The notes: a model not told the origin generated them from the sequence alone. Positions 10,407 through 22,305 are shown, counted from the first letter of the stretch. The stretch is 50,489 bases of DNA from Thermomucor indicae-seudaticae (GCA_000787465.1 JSYX01000043.1:1-50489), one strand, 5' to 3'. Made by a program: numbers and translations.

Positions 10407-12473
10407 ATGGCATATACGATGATGAAAAGGTGGCCAAGCGAAAAGAATGAAAATATTCGACTATTTCAGCGGTTGGACAATATACAGCAAGGAAATAGCG
10501 CATATCACCAACTCTACGAAGTTGAACGGAGCCAAGATCCAAGTAACGTTGCGTCAACTTCAGCGAACCCATTCTCTGATTCGTCAAATACAGCAAGCAG
10601 GACAACAGTACCTCGTCTCAGCATCGACTTGAATCCACAAAAAGGGAACGAACAATGTGTATTTCAACGAGGAGACAAGGTGCAAGGCCATCTGTATGTG
10701 GACACCCAAGGAAATACAGATACGACAATACGTGTCATTAATTTGCGAGTGGCGGTCTATGGGCATGCTTGCGTGCACGGAGATCAGCGAGATCAACCGT
10801 TCAGAAATGCGTTATTCGACTGTAAGAAGGATGTCAAGTTAATTTCGACTGGGATCCGTATTATTAGACGACATAGACAGTCTGCTTACAATAGCGGTAT
10901 GCACAGCCAACAGCAACCCGCCAGTGCTGCTTTTCATCACTCAACGTCGATCGTACTTGACAACGCCTACGGCTGCACAGAAACCATTGTCCATTGCAGG
11001 AGCGGAAAAGCCGAGGAAAAGACAGTCGTGAAAGCAAAGAGCGTCACCGCGTGTGATTTCGTTGCCGATACAGGAGACGGCCTTGATCGACGTCGCTGGA
11101 AGCTTCATACGGATACAAAGATCAAAGAGCAAAAAAGCAAGATAATTGAGAAACTGCTCGAAACCGTTTCGTCTGCGGCCTACACGTCCGGCTCAGCAAC
11201 GCTAAACAGAGTGGAAGACGGTCAAGATGAAGACAGGTTATACCTTCTGGACAATGATACCGTCCACCGCATCCGATTTTCGATCTCAATAGAAAGCAGG
11301 CGGTCGCTGCCAGGTTCATTTGATCATCCCAACTATCCTATTCAGTACTACATTGTGGCTCTCTTGATTTATTCGACGAACCAGGACCCAGCAGCTCGAC
11401 ACTTGGCTTTTGCAAAGCTGCCTCTATCTTTTGCGCCCTCTCCTGTGCCCCACTGCGGCTTTCAGCGGACCAATCCTACCTATCTGGCCATCACCAACGG
11501 CAAATTTGCCCGGCTTTTATCGACGGTGCAGCGTCGCGTCACCAGTAGTCGCCGTCCTCATCGAGCAGCCCGAGTTGGCCCATTCATCGAAAAGAGCATG
11601 TCCACGCAAAAGCTTATTGACGGAACTTCTTCTTCCTCTTCATCTTCCACTTCCATATCCTGGGTCGACCGTTTGGTGCACCAGTTAAGTCAGCGTTACT
11701 CTCAGCAAAAGCGAAGGCGCCAACAAAAACGACGACAACACCTGGCATGCTCCCTTGAACTTCCATGGCGACCGCTTACGCACGGCGAGCAAGTCCCACT
11801 GCGCGTGCATCTTACAAACCAGGGCGTGGAAATTCACCAGATCACAGTGAGAGCAAAGATGATGCGACGTATCTTTATGACCTGCAGCACGGGCGAAGTA
11901 GTCGAATCCATCGTATTGCTTGATACATCTGTGACGTTGACGGGCGAAGAAGCAGCTCAGATCAGCTATGAGCCAGAGGAGGAAGCAGATGGTGTTAGCT
12001 GGCTATCGGCAGCCGAAGACTCGGCGCTCGACTTGGTTGAAGAGCTGTCGAACCAAAAGAAATCTGCGCTTTCGATCATACTCGATGAACCTCCCCAAGG
12101 CACCTACGACATCAAGAGCAGTAGCGTCTTCAGTCTTATGGCCAGAGAGCTTGTCCTGGATCTTAGAGACGTGCTGCAGGTACCACAGAGTTGCGGATAC
12201 TCCGTGTCGCCGGAGATGACACGAGGCACGTTTGAAGTAGCCTACGAAATGGATGTCAAGGTCTATGTGCAAGGACGGAAAAAGATAGACTCTATTTTAC
12301 AATATGAACAAGACAAAGGCGCGTCCTCTTGCGTGTTGTTTGCTACGAAGCAACAAACCGATGACGTGCCGACGACTACGACGAAAACGGAGAATGGTGC
12401 ATACAAGGCTTTTGTCTTGAGACCCTCAAGGATCCCGATTTGGATTGGTTGCGAGTCTATTAAAAGCGCTTGA
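10407..12473 (+). CDS. Arrestin-like domain protein (688 aa, single exon)
   Basis: An uninterrupted ORF that is unusually intronless for this window. Residues about 83-130 contain FQRGDKVQGHLYVDTQG..IRVINLRVAVYG, the beta-sandwich opening typical of arrestin N domains (a charged gap, then V.G.L.V). It is followed by STSIVLDNAYG and LPGSFDHPNYPIQYYIVALLIY, where alpha-arrestins usually have an LPFPSF/IPYxL-type stretch. A serine-rich linker (about 410-425) precedes a second sandwich starting LELPWRPLTHGEQVPLRVHLTNQGVEIHQI, arrestin C-like. Fungal alpha-arrestins are trafficking adaptors that recruit ubiquitin ligases to membrane permeases. No clear PPxY motif was seen, so the adaptor role is inference from fold alone. 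The start could also be the Met five or six codons downstream. Confidence 0.6.
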   Translation: MAYTMMKRWPSEKNENIRLFQRLDNIQQGNSAYHQLYEVERSQDPSNVASTSANPFSDSSNTASRTTVPRLSIDLNPQKGNEQCVFQRGDKVQGHLYVDTQGNTDTTIRVINLRVAVYGHACVHGDQRDQPFRNALFDCKKDVKLISTGIRIIRRHRQSAYNSGMHSQQQPASAAFHHSTSIVLDNAYGCTETIVHCRSGKAEEKTVVKAKSVTACDFVADTGDGLDRRRWKLHTDTKIKEQKSKIIEKLLETVSSAAYTSGSATLNRVEDGQDEDRLYLLDNDTVHRIRFSISIESRRSLPGSFDHPNYPIQYYIVALLIYSTNQDPAARHLAFAKLPLSFAPSPVPHCGFQRTNPTYLAITNGKFARLLSTVQRRVTSSRRPHRAARVGPFIEKSMSTQKLIDGTSSSSSSSTSISWVDRLVHQLSQRYSQQKRRRQQKRRQHLACSLELPWRPLTHGEQVPLRVHLTNQGVEIHQITVRAKMMRRIFMTCSTGEVVESIVLLDTSVTLTGEEAAQISYEPEEEADGVSWLSAAEDSALDLVEELSNQKKSALSIILDEPPQGTYDIKSSSVFSLMARELVLDLRDVLQVPQSCGYSVSPEMTRGTFEVAYEMDVKVYVQGRKKIDSILQYEQDKGASSCVLFATKQQTDDVPTTTTKTENGAYKAFVLRPSRIPIWIGCESIKSA

Positions 12474-13026
12474 TATAATCCTCTAGTAATAGACTCTTGA
12501 TAACATGCTATTCGTATTATATCTTCTTTCAGTAAATGCTTACAAGTAACAAGTAATGGATTAAACGCGATATTATATTTTGGATGCATCGTGGCTGCGT
12601 TCCTGCCTGCTCGTCGTGACCACCCGATCTTTCCCGACTCCCAAAAGACGTCTGCCTGCTTGTAGACGGCGTATGACACTAGTTCGCATCATTGAGTCCA
12701 CAAGAATTTTTGTAGTGCCCAGTCGATTCATGCACTTGCTGCAGACAAGTAACATTCATCAATATCTTTATACAGAACAAAGGTCAATAGATCATTTCCG
12801 TACGGTAGTCACTAGATTCACACGCACAAAAGGTACGAAGATAACCCGGAAATCAAAACTTGGAACAACCATGACTCAGTCTGCGCACGCCCGCATGTCC
12901 ATCTTTCACGCTCGAACAAGGCTATTTAGCTCGGACGACCAATCCTTCCTACATTGATCTATATAACCTGAGTGTTTCTCCTTCTTATTCACCTTTCTTT
13001 CTTCTCCCTTTGTTTATATACGAAAA
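12474..13026. promoter_or_regulatory. Intergenic with MFS promoter
   Basis: The right part has TATATAA at 12960-12966, followed by a pyrimidine-rich stretch (12976-13018) up to the ATG at 13027, a classic fungal core-promoter layout. The left part contains an open frame (12580-12957) with no family resemblance or coding texture. Confidence 0.5.
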
Positions 13027-14884
13027 ATGACCGAAGGTTACGGATCCCAGGAATCTTCGGGAAGCGATGCAGTCATAGAATCCATTACAAGGCAGCCATG
13101 GTATAAAAGGACATGGAGAAAGACCGAGAGCAATTGTGATCCACGGTCATGGCCTCTGAAAAGGAAGATCATCATTGTTATCATTGTATCCGTAGCTGGT
13201 TGTACGTATGTGTTCTCCTGCTCACCCGCATGCTCTATTCAGCGCATTTTAACCGCTGAACTCGTTATAGATCACCTCTCATATCTACCATTTACGTAAG
13301 CACGTACACAATGAAAGGGACATGTCAGGTGACAGAGACGATAATATCTCTTAGTACCCCGTACTTGTGCAGATGCAGCAAGACTACCAAACAAGCGACA
13401 CAGCCATGAATGCATCGCTTGCTGTTTACATCTTCTGTATCGCGTTCTTTCCACTGATATGGGCTTCATTCAGTGACAAGTTCGGTCGCCGGCCAGTCTA
13501 CCTGATCTCCTTTCTTGTTGCTCTTGCTGGCAATATTGGCTGTGGTGTGTCCCTGAACATTGCCATGTTTATTGCGTTTCGCGCCCTAAGCGCCATTGGT
13601 TCTTCATCGGTAAAGTATGAAACGCACATCTGCAACGGGCACCAACAAGTTGAGTAACGAAAGCGGGTCTAAGGTGCTTTCCATGGGCGCAGCCACTATA
13701 GGCGATATTTTCGAGAACCATGAACGCGGAAGAGCCTTTTCGCTGTATATGGCAGGCCCACTGTTGGGTCCAGCCATAGGGTTGTTATTGGGCAAAGACG
13801 CGACTTTGCTATGTTTATAGTCTAATCACTCGTGTCCACTTAGACCAATCCTTGGTGGCTACCTCAATCAAGGGTTCGGCTGGCAAAGCATCTTTTGGTT
13901 TGTCACGGCAGCGTGTTTTTGTCTATGGCTTGCTATTCTCCTTTTTCTTCCCGAGACGCGTTGTTATGTGCAGCAAAAAGATCAAGAGAAACAGCAAAAG
14001 ACCAAGTGGATTAATCCAATTGCCGCTCTCAATCTCTTGAGGTATCCCCATACTGCTCTAGTAACATCCTTCCTGGGTGCCGTGTAAGTCATCTTCGTTC
14101 TTTTGGACTGCATTCTTTGACCACCTTCAATAAGAACTCCTCTTTGTAGGTTTCTGGTGTATTATATCGTCAACACCAATTTCACTCGTATTTATACGAC
14201 ACAGTACCACCTGGATTCAGGCACAGTAGGTTTATGTTATCTGCCGATTGCGGCAGGCAACGTCATTGGCGGCATTCTGGGTGGAAGAGCCTCTGATATG
14301 CTCTACATTCGCCGAGTTCAGCGTATGAAGGATCCGTACGAAGCCTATCCTGAAATGAGACTCGGTGGAGTTATCATGTACGTTGCCATTCTTGTGCAAT
14401 TACTGGGTTTTACGGCGTTCGGCTGGGCGGTTCAATACAATATCCAGTACGCTGTTGGAATGATTGCGTTATTCTTTGGCAAGTGTGACCATCCAGATCT
14501 TACATATTACTAGCAAATATTAAACCAACACCCCTATCTTTTAGTTGGATTATCTTTAGGTGGGCCTAATATTATCGCGTCAACATACTTGGTCGACTGC
14601 TTCCGTAACAAAAGTGCGTCAGTGACAGGCATGTGGTGCTTGGTAAAAGAGTACCTACAAAGCTTAAACTGAATGGGCTCTTCTTAGCTTGCAATAACTT
14701 TGTTCGGTATATCACTGCTGGTGTCGGTTCAATAGTCGCTGCCGACATACAACGCGTGGTTATGCCCGGCATTTTGTATACCGTTTGTGGAGCATCCTTG
14801 TTTCTTATGGCTGGCACACTTGTCATAGTACGTAGAAAGGGACATGAATGGTCTCTCAACCACGGATGTGATACATCAGGATGA
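13027..14884 (+). CDS. Major facilitator superfamily drug:H+ antiporter-like transporter
   Basis: A multi-exon MFS permease of the DHA1 style. After a short charged N-terminus, TM1 is encoded across exon 1 (13027-13205), a 25-nt micro-exon (13271-13295) and exon 3 (from 13355), joining as VAGCTSPLISTIYYPVLVQM. The loop 2-3 MFS signature reads SDKFGRRPVYLIS. The motif C-like stretch MAGPLLGPAIGP is split by an intron, with ILGGYLNQGFGWQSIFWF after it. The C half has FLVYYIVNTNFT, YLPIAAGNVIGGILGGRASD and an LGGPNIIASTYLVDCF segment. Twelve helices are expected and the exons supply about that many. The substrate cannot be inferred. It ends 157 bp from the BOS1 stop on the opposite strand. Confidence 0.85.
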
Positions 14885-15041
14885 TAATTACAGGGTCTTT
14901 TAGTTTCATGCATTATACAATATCATACAAAAAGAGAGTCGTCGTACAGTCATGAAATATGGTATATTGTGACAAGATATTGAAGATTAGGGTCATGCAT
15001 ACTACTCGATAGACAGATGATAAAGATGCGAAAGAGCTTAG

Positions 15042-16035
15042 TTAGCCTAGATAATGAGCAATAGCCCACATGGCGATCACAGTTATTATCAAGCCCGCTA
15101 CGAAAATCCACTTGTCCTGCGCCGTCCGTCGTTCAATGTAGCGGATTACGTTCTTTGATAATCCCAACGTGTTTGCTGCATCCAACAGTTTCTTTTGCGT
15201 TTTCTTTTGGCATGGGCATTTACTCTCATCAGCAAATTATAAGTTCACGAGCTATTTCTCTTTATATCTTACTTTTAAGATTCCGTGCTGATCCGTTAGG
15301 TTTTCGAGTATATTCTGTGCTTGCAAAATAAAGTCATCTAATTGCGATTCGGTACTCGCTGCGAATGCAGCTTCCCGCATTGCGAATTCAGCACGAGACA
15401 TTGGTTGATATGGATGTTCGGGCTAGTTTTCCATAAGTGCTCGAGGACACGCAGTGATCTGACTTAATCTGTCACTTACAGCACCCGTCGCACCGTTTAC
15501 TCCTCGCGCAGTTCGTCTGGCAAGTAAACTTTCTCTGTTTTGTTCATATCTCTGACTCTCGTGTTGTTTTTTGATAGATTCGAATCTACTTCGCATTTCC
15601 TGCAAATCCTGCCGGAACCTGGACACACGCCTACAAGAGACAAGAAGCCGCAAGGTTTAATACGACGGACAGATGTGATAGGAAACGAAAAAAGATCAAG
15701 CATATCTACCTACGTTAAAGCTGTCTCCTTTTTCACTGGGATCATTTCTCGTTTGGCTAGATTGTCATAGTCATCAATAGATCTTTGTAACGCAATCAAA
15801 GCAGCCGATATTTGGCCTAAGCATAAACAGTTAACAAGTTTGCGTAGAATCTGTCGATCGTCTCATTTACCCTGCAATCCTGCCGAAGCGTCCTGACCGG
15901 ATGCAAATTCTGCAATAGGTGGGAGCAATTGTTAAAGCATCTCGGTTCATTCAGTGTACTTTAAGTCAACCTACTGTCCAGATCTCTTTGAAGTGCTTGA
16001 CTTTGCTTCAAAGCATGATTGTAGAGCGAGTTCAT
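15042..16035 (-). CDS. BOS1: Golgi/ER v-SNARE Bos1 (membrin/GOSR2 family)
   Basis: Bos1 is a Qb-SNARE for ER-Golgi transport. Exons read in order on the minus strand: MNSLYNHALKQSQALQRDLD from the ATG at 16035; KFASGQDASAGLQ; GQISAALIALQRSIDDYDNL; SRFRQDLQEMRSRFESIKKQ; an exon with ARAEFAMREAAF..ESQLDDFILQAQNILENL; and a last exon with KKLLDAANTLGLSKNVIRYIERR, then DKWIFVAGLIITVIAMWAIAHYLG-stop. The N-terminal helical domain, the SNARE heptads centred on the ESQLD..NILENL helix, the family hallmark LLDAANTLGLS and the C-terminal membrane anchor are all present. Introns are about 55-90 nt. Confidence 0.92.
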
Positions 16036-16751
16036 GATTTATTTGGCGCGATATGTTCCTCTGCCGCAACCTTCGAAAGCAAAAACCTGAGAATTGTGTT
16101 CGAATCTGATTTGCCACGGATATTAGCTCTCCCTGAACCCACTGGATACGCAGTAATTCATAGGATATCTTCATGCTTTTCGACTCGCGTGCAAATGAAA
16201 AAAAAGCAGGTCTTGCTTATGAATCAGAACCTTACAACTAAGATAGTCCATGCGCAGGAAATCATATCATATGGGCATATACGTCCTAGTTGGAGCATAA
16301 AGAAATGTCCAAGTCTTGAGTGGGACGAATATATACCGTTCGCAAAAGGATGTCGACGATTATAAGAACATTTGTAATGCTGTTTTCGTGCAATGTTGAC
16401 TTTATACTATGAGATACTGGAGAATCACGGGCTTTCGTCAAGAAAGGTATACTTATTGTCACCTAATCTGTTCCCCCACGGCATATATTCTCGTCCATCA
16501 AAAACTAGCGACCATTATTTCTGCGTTCTGGAACATGTATATGTATAGAAATTAATAATGTAAGCTACAACCAGTAACAACACTGCCAATAAGCAAATGT
16601 AATAAAGCATAAACAGACGAGAAGAATATCAACAAGATACATGGTACATCATTGGTCACTTTGGCGAGCGACTGTAGGTCACCTGAACAACTTTGGGAGG
16701 ATAACCTCGGAGGGTCTTTGTATATAGATGGATATATGAATGGACCTTCAC
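16036..16751. other. Intergenic between BOS1 and orphan gene
   Basis: 716 bp of AT-rich sequence containing the BOS1 upstream region and the 3' end of the next minus-strand gene. An apparent plus-strand frame through 16365 is largely antisense to BOS1 exon 1 and has no family features. Confidence 0.4.
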
Positions 16752-17204
16752 TTATGGCGCGGGTAAAAGGACCCTACTGATACGGTATCGTATTCCGAGG
16801 TAGCTCAGGTAATCTGCGGCTGGAAATACCCGTATCCGCTGCACGTCTGGAAAGTGGCTGTCTTGAATATCTACGAACACGCCATCTAGCTGTAGCGTCC
16901 TCTCCAGACGGGCGTGGTTATGCGTGTCTAATGGTATCCATCGGGATTTGCTAAAGAAAAGCCATTGGGCTTGAAACCGGGTCGGTGTGATCGATGATGG
17001 ACTAGGCTTGGCATAAAGGCTTGTTTTCAGCTTTAGCGGGTCACGCTCATCGTCAGGATCGATGATAGAAGGCAATGCGCCAAGCATGGCGGTTCGTATT
17101 GGTGATATTGGAGGAAGATGACGATCGCAGCCGGTTAGTGGTCCAGTAAGAGACGATGGATAATAAGGAGCTACTTGTATTTCTGCAGAAGACAAGTCGC
17201 GCAT
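16752..17204 (-). CDS. Small orphan protein (150 aa) with WWE/DDHD-N-terminal-like tail
   Basis: A single exon from ATG 17204 (the 17237 alternative is GTG). Promoter elements support it: TATAAA on the minus strand at 17271-17276, followed by a C/T-rich leader. Residues 1-75 are Pro/Ser-rich and probably disordered. Residues about 80-150 form a compact segment (WLFFSKSRWIPLDTHNHARLE..DVQRIRVFPAADYLSYLG). The W..F....WIP.....N.RLE pattern weakly recalls the region ahead of the lipase in fungal DDHD phospholipases, where a W.PF..DN..LE motif occurs. No lipase motif follows, so it would be a stand-alone remnant or an unrelated protein. Confidence 0.5.
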   Translation of the reverse strand: MRDLSSAEIQVAPYYPSSLTGPLTGCDRHLPPISPIRTAMLGALPSIIDPDDERDPLKLKTSLYAKPSPSSITPTRFQAQWLFFSKSRWIPLDTHNHARLERTLQLDGVFVDIQDSHFPDVQRIRVFPAADYLSYLGIRYRISRVLLPAP

Positions 17205-17265
17205 GGTCGGAAAGGAAGAAAGAAAGAAGGAGATCACAGCAAGGAAGAAAAGCGAGAGAGTTCAT

Positions 17266-17280
17266 TGGTCTTTATATTTC
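17266..17280 (-). promoter_or_regulatory. TATA box of orphan gene 16752-17204
   Basis: Minus-strand TATAAA (17276-17271) lies about 67 bp upstream of the ATG, and the intervening leader is rich in CTTTCTTCC runs, as in other fungal promoters. Confidence 0.5.
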
Positions 17281-20200
17281 GATTTCACTGTAGGGCAAAC
17301 TAAGACAAAACCCGAGAAAGTTTTTCATTGAATTTGTCATGAGACTCCAATACTTCAGATGACCGTGCGTGCTGAGGCAACAGAGAAAGTTGTTCCCCTG
17401 GCCACTATGATAATGATGCATCTAGCTTTTCTGCTGACATGAACCTGAAATTTGCAACTAGAAGATATCACTATGAATAAGAAAAATGAAACAGCAGTAT
17501 AAATAGTGAAGAGCAAGCAGAGGATCTTCCAGGTTGGCTGCGGTCCGTTTCAATTCAGTCGTTTACCATCAAACGATCCCGTGAGCATGGTCACCATTGG
17601 GCGGGCTGTTTGGGATGTGACACCTCCTTTAACCCCTTCAATAACATTGAAACGAATAACAAGCAAACTGAAACCGTTCGGCCAATCATACGACGGCAAT
17701 TCGGGTATTGATGCTGGGGAACAAAGAACCCCTAAAGCATAAGCAAATCAGAAAAGCTGAACCTCTTCTCAAAGTGCATTTCGGCCCACGATCATCACCT
17801 TTACGTAAAGACAGGAACGGGTGCGTGGTTTGTCAAAGACTATAATACTCTTGCTCGACTGGATGCAACGAGGCTATCATCAGTATCACTTTGAACGCAA
17901 AAATAAAACTAGCGTTGGCATCTCCTCGGTACCTACATTGATTCGTTGGTTACATCAAAAGCTGTGAAGTTGTTATATTATATATTTCTTTATGTTCCGA
18001 ATTCAGCAACAAACCTCCCGGAAGGTAATGCCCGTGTATTAGGTTCAGATCGCCTAGAGGTATCTACAGGTACAAGCAGCATGGTCTGAATATATATCAC
18101 ATGATGGTACAAATATCGCATGCCGCATCCGACGGTAAAGCTCAATGGTTCTATAATTCGGCTCTGACCACGGGAAGAAAGAGATGCTCTCAAGCGAATA
18201 AGACTATAAAAGGGACGGCCTGCTGCAGTCTGATTAGTTTAATGATCTTTTTTTGCTGTGTCCAGGCTGTTCGCGCAAGCGGATAGCTGTCATGTGGTCT
18301 AAATTAATGGCGCGCAATAGGGCTTTGTCATAATCGAAGCACCTCCTTGCATTTGCTTTGCCAATGCTGTAAGATACCATGTGATGTCAAATATACCTCT
18401 CGGACCTAACGATTACAGAAATTCCGAGTGCCACGCGTCGTCCATTCTAGGTATTATTGTATCTTGTCATACTGTCTGGAGATTCCCAGACAATGGGGAC
18501 CAGACTTCCGTGCAGTTTACCAATTCCCAAAAACTTGCACCTTTTAAAATGTCCACATCGCATATTGTTGTGGAAGACCATACTGACGTGATTACTGACG
18601 GTATGTTTCAGATGCTTGGTGCACCTGCGACGGCAGTTCGGTCCAAGTGCATTATAGGCGCTGTTTTCAATCAGCGCCTTGCAGGTGACTACAATAGTGA
18701 GTGTAGGCCTAAGGGTCTCATTAAGATTTTGTATTCAGAAAGTAACTGCGCTCTTGTCTCCCACTTTATGATATGATGTTGTGGCGATGGAAACTAGATA
18801 TGCCTATAATCGAATACTTCTGATGTTGGTGCTTATGAAGAGTGAGCTATTCAATTTCGGAAGCACCTCAATGCCAGATCTTATTTTAAAGTTAGACACA
18901 AGCCCCTGAAGGCTATCTATAGTGTCTCTATTTGATCTTCACGCAAATTCCTAAGCGTGCGTAAGAATCAAATCAGTTGACTTCTGGCAATAACTGTTTC
19001 GCCGCATTTTCTTCAAGTTAGTTTATAACAGATAAGTTAGCAGCCGTCAATCAGCTATGTGGAGGCGGCGCTAACGAGTAAAGAAATACGTTTTGGCATG
19101 CGACGCAGGCATCTCTAAGTGCGCCTTAGTGCCATATTGTCGCGCAGCATAATCCTTCTCTGTTCATTTCCTTGGAGACGATCATTGAATAACAGCACCA
19201 AAATACTATTGTACCTTGACTTACGTTTAGTCCGTGCAAGCAGAACCGATTCAAGCATCGAATGGACATTTGACGGTTCACTTGACCGATGTTTCTTCGC
19301 CTATGCAATCACGCCTTTGTCATACTCTCATGAAAGACGAGTCTGGCAGATTTGTACTCGGTTATACGAAAATCCCACTCGGGTGTGGCACAATACGTAC
19401 CGCTTGCCAATATCTACTGCACAATTATTTTGACGTTAAGCACACGGATATGATGCTTTATGAAGGTACATGATCCGTCAGCGTTATCTCTATCCTTGGT
19501 GTGGCTTTTGGCATGTGCACGTCTCGAGACACTCACGCATTTTGCGTCATCGTGGCAGGACAATATCAATTTCCATTGTCTGAGTCAATGCTGAGACCCC
19601 CAGTGGATCCTAGCGAAGCGGCTATCCTTCTGGATTCCTTTTCCCTAGGGTTCGCTGGAGAACATGCAGGATACTGTATTCGATTTCTGCATTGAAGTCT
19701 AAGCTTAGAATAGTAGTAGATTGTTTCACGCGAGAAACTGGATAGAAAGCTGTTTCTTAATATCCATTAATCTGGAATAGTATTTTGATGCGTATATGAT
19801 ATGGGCTTGAACACTTGACTGTGCAAGGCAACCATTCTTGATGGCTTCGGCTTTCACCAGTGAAATCTGAAATGAAAAAGAACTGCTTAAACGAAATGCT
19901 TAAAGGTCTTAATACCAATTAGAAATGAAAACGATTAAGAACATTAAAAATGAAGTACTTAGAAGCAGGGTAAACGGTGTAAATAGCGGTGCATCCCAGC
20001 ACCCTCTCGTTCTCACGATCCTTATGCTAGGGCAAAACGACGCAAAAGGCTGTTGGTGCTATTGAAAGCGGTTTTCTGTATGGAATCATCGTAGACACGG
20101 CGTGTAGATTGACAACCTTCTGAAATTTTATTGATCACGGATCTCCCAAGAGCAGAAGAGACGTCATTCTGCTTAAAGCAGGAATCGAGACACTGTCTCG

Positions 20201-20700
20201 GGTCATCCACATGTGGATCGACAGAATGGCTGAATCGGCCGTAAAAGTTCCGTTGCCGAAGCACGGATCACAATCGGGTTTCCTTTTTCGGTGTAGCTAA
20301 GCGCACGATGAAGATCATAATGATACTGTATTTTTAGTCCTAACTTTGTTTCTTCCTGTATGGATCAAGGAATCGTTTTTTCGCTTTCGCTCACTCTATG
20401 CGACCTCGGTTTTAAAAATCGACGGTGCATATAATTGCTTTAACCTATGGATCTACGAGCTCTGCGTAAGTCACGAAAGCATGACACAAAAAGGCCGTAT
20501 CGGCAGGAAGCTACTAAGAGCCCATAAGCGGCATCCAAACTAGCGGATGCGCATATTTTAAAAGGTTATATATTATGTACGTAACACCTTTCTCCATTTG
20601 CTATGCTGGTCAGTGACTCAGCCTAGACCTGACCGAAGCCAGTATTTGACGAGATGGTTCAAGATTGACGTTGGCCCGACAAGTGGCGAACATTGTTCAA
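17281..20700. other. Gene-poor region, no recognised product
   Basis: About 3.4 kb with only short ORFs (up to 131 codons) that show no family motif, no convincing exon chain and frequent stops. TATA-like sites on the plus strand are at 17498-17505 (TATAAATA) and 18205-18212 (TATAAAAG). The latter precedes an open frame at 18384-18776 whose product I do not recognise. The frames at 19119-19473 and 19501-19695 are likewise unassigned. The region may hold decayed transposon sequence or non-coding transcription units, but I saw no terminal repeats. Confidence 0.4.
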
Positions 20701-20717
20701 TATGATCAAACGATCTT

Positions 20718-21325
20718 TATAAATAGCCAGCAACCAATAGTTCAGAAAAAGCATCTTTTTCTTTCGATCTTCTGGTCGAGTCTCGCTTGACCCGCTTGTC
20801 TCATTCCCGGTGTATCAGAGGCCGCTGGGACCGCATACACACACACCACGTCCCCCTCACCTTATACTGGGATGATATTTGCGTATGGAAAATCCTTCTG
20901 GTGCCTTTGGTAAGGACCGTTTTGTGGTCGTCATTTAGGAGTTTTTGACTCAACGGATGCTATCGCAAGCTTGGCGCCTATGCACATTAACTTCCCTTGT
21001 TCTTGAGGACTTGGCGTTAAGAAATGAATGCAGAGTCGTCGCAGGATGCAAAAAGGCACTTCTGCTGTCCCCACCAACAGCATGGAATGCACGTTTTTCG
21101 GATTGCTGATCTGGTCATCGGCTGCTTATACGGCTGGAGAACGTCGCGCTCAGGACGCAGGGGTGGGGGAGGCTACGGCGGGCGAGCGCCCAACATCAGC
21201 AACATCGTCCAAAGCTTTCTCACCGGATGTTTACAAGGCCGTGGCAGCCATTACGACAGTCGCCACGTCGTGTTTCAATCTGTGGATGAGTTACAACGTT
21301 CTATGTTGCTATTAATCAAGACAAG
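20718..21325 (+). other. Candidate transcription unit of unknown product
   Basis: TATAAATA at 20718-20725 is followed by a long pyrimidine-rich stretch (20745-20815), a typical fungal core promoter. Downstream, two overlapping frames (21024-21389 and 21028-21315) are open in a locally GC-rich stretch. The second one, from an internal Met, reads MECTFFGLLIWSSAAYTAG and then an Ala/Thr-rich stretch ending at SYNVLCCY, which looks like a small secreted or membrane peptide. Exon structure could not be resolved and no homologue is recognised. Confidence 0.25.
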
Positions 21326-22305
21326 GCATCGGCAGTCTAGTACCGTGCATCGGCGGCGCCGGGACAGCCTAGCTAGCCACATCCGCTAACACATACGGTG
21401 GGGACAGCATCGCCTTCACAAGGGACACAGCCGCCATGCAACGGTTGCTCATCAGTCGATAATGAAGACCTTCCCGTTCTATCGGGGAGACTCGAGAACT
21501 CATGTGGACAAGAGACCCAGATTTCGTCTTTTTCTTCTCTTCTCAAACCATCTTCACGAACAGTGGGCGCTCGATATAACGATATCTTGATATAGCGATC
21601 ACTCCAGCATTGTCATATTTTTAAATCTACTGCATTCCTCTTGTTTTAAATGAGCTTTTAGTACGCATGAATATTTACTTGGATATGGAGCACTTCTTAC
21701 AACGCAAAGTCCAAATATAGTGAATATAGTACACATAAATTTTCTATGTACAAACGCAGGGCTATAGTTTTGCCAAGCCTTGACAGCAGGACTTTCATTT
21801 GGAAAGGGCGTATTTGAAGGCTTGAAGTACATCCGGCATATGGTAAATGGACTGAATATCCAGTTATCCTCAGCTACGATATATAACATACAATCATGAG
21901 AGACTTTCTGACCCAGCAGACAAAGTAAAGGATGGACTGTAAGACTTCAACTCCCTCCCCTGATGTTTCGAATGATGTAAACATGATAGTCCGTCTATTC
22001 GAACACCAGCGTATGTTATGGTAACAAAATCAACTTCTTGTCCAAGTCACAGAAAGGTTGGCTAACAGATGAAAATGCCATTATGCCACATCAGACACGA
22101 AGAGAACCACTCAAAATAAATGCCATGGATATTGAGCGTCAAGCTAAGGATAAAAAGGCAAGTAAAGATGGTCACCAACGTTTACATGCTCTTACTCAAG
22201 GTTTCTAGTGATAGAAGACGGCATCTGCTTAAATCGCCGTAAGCGAGTTGTTGTATAGTAATGAAGCGCTTCCCGAATATGTCTTTCTGTTTCAGTGAGT
22301 AGCAG
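21326..22305. other. Intergenic, nothing identified
   Basis: About 980 bp, AT-rich toward the right. Frames at 21398-21595 (+) and 21599-21889 (-) have no recognisable features. Confidence 0.4.

Noticed and set aside
12580..12957. 125-codon plus-strand frame and the overlapping minus-strand frame (12263-12679)
   Set aside because: No family resemblance. The frame runs into the MFS promoter, and the minus frame is antisense to the arrestin-like gene.
15919..16365. 148-codon plus-strand ORF
   Set aside because: Antisense to BOS1 exon 1 and its promoter; the BOS1 exon chain on the minus strand explains the sequence.
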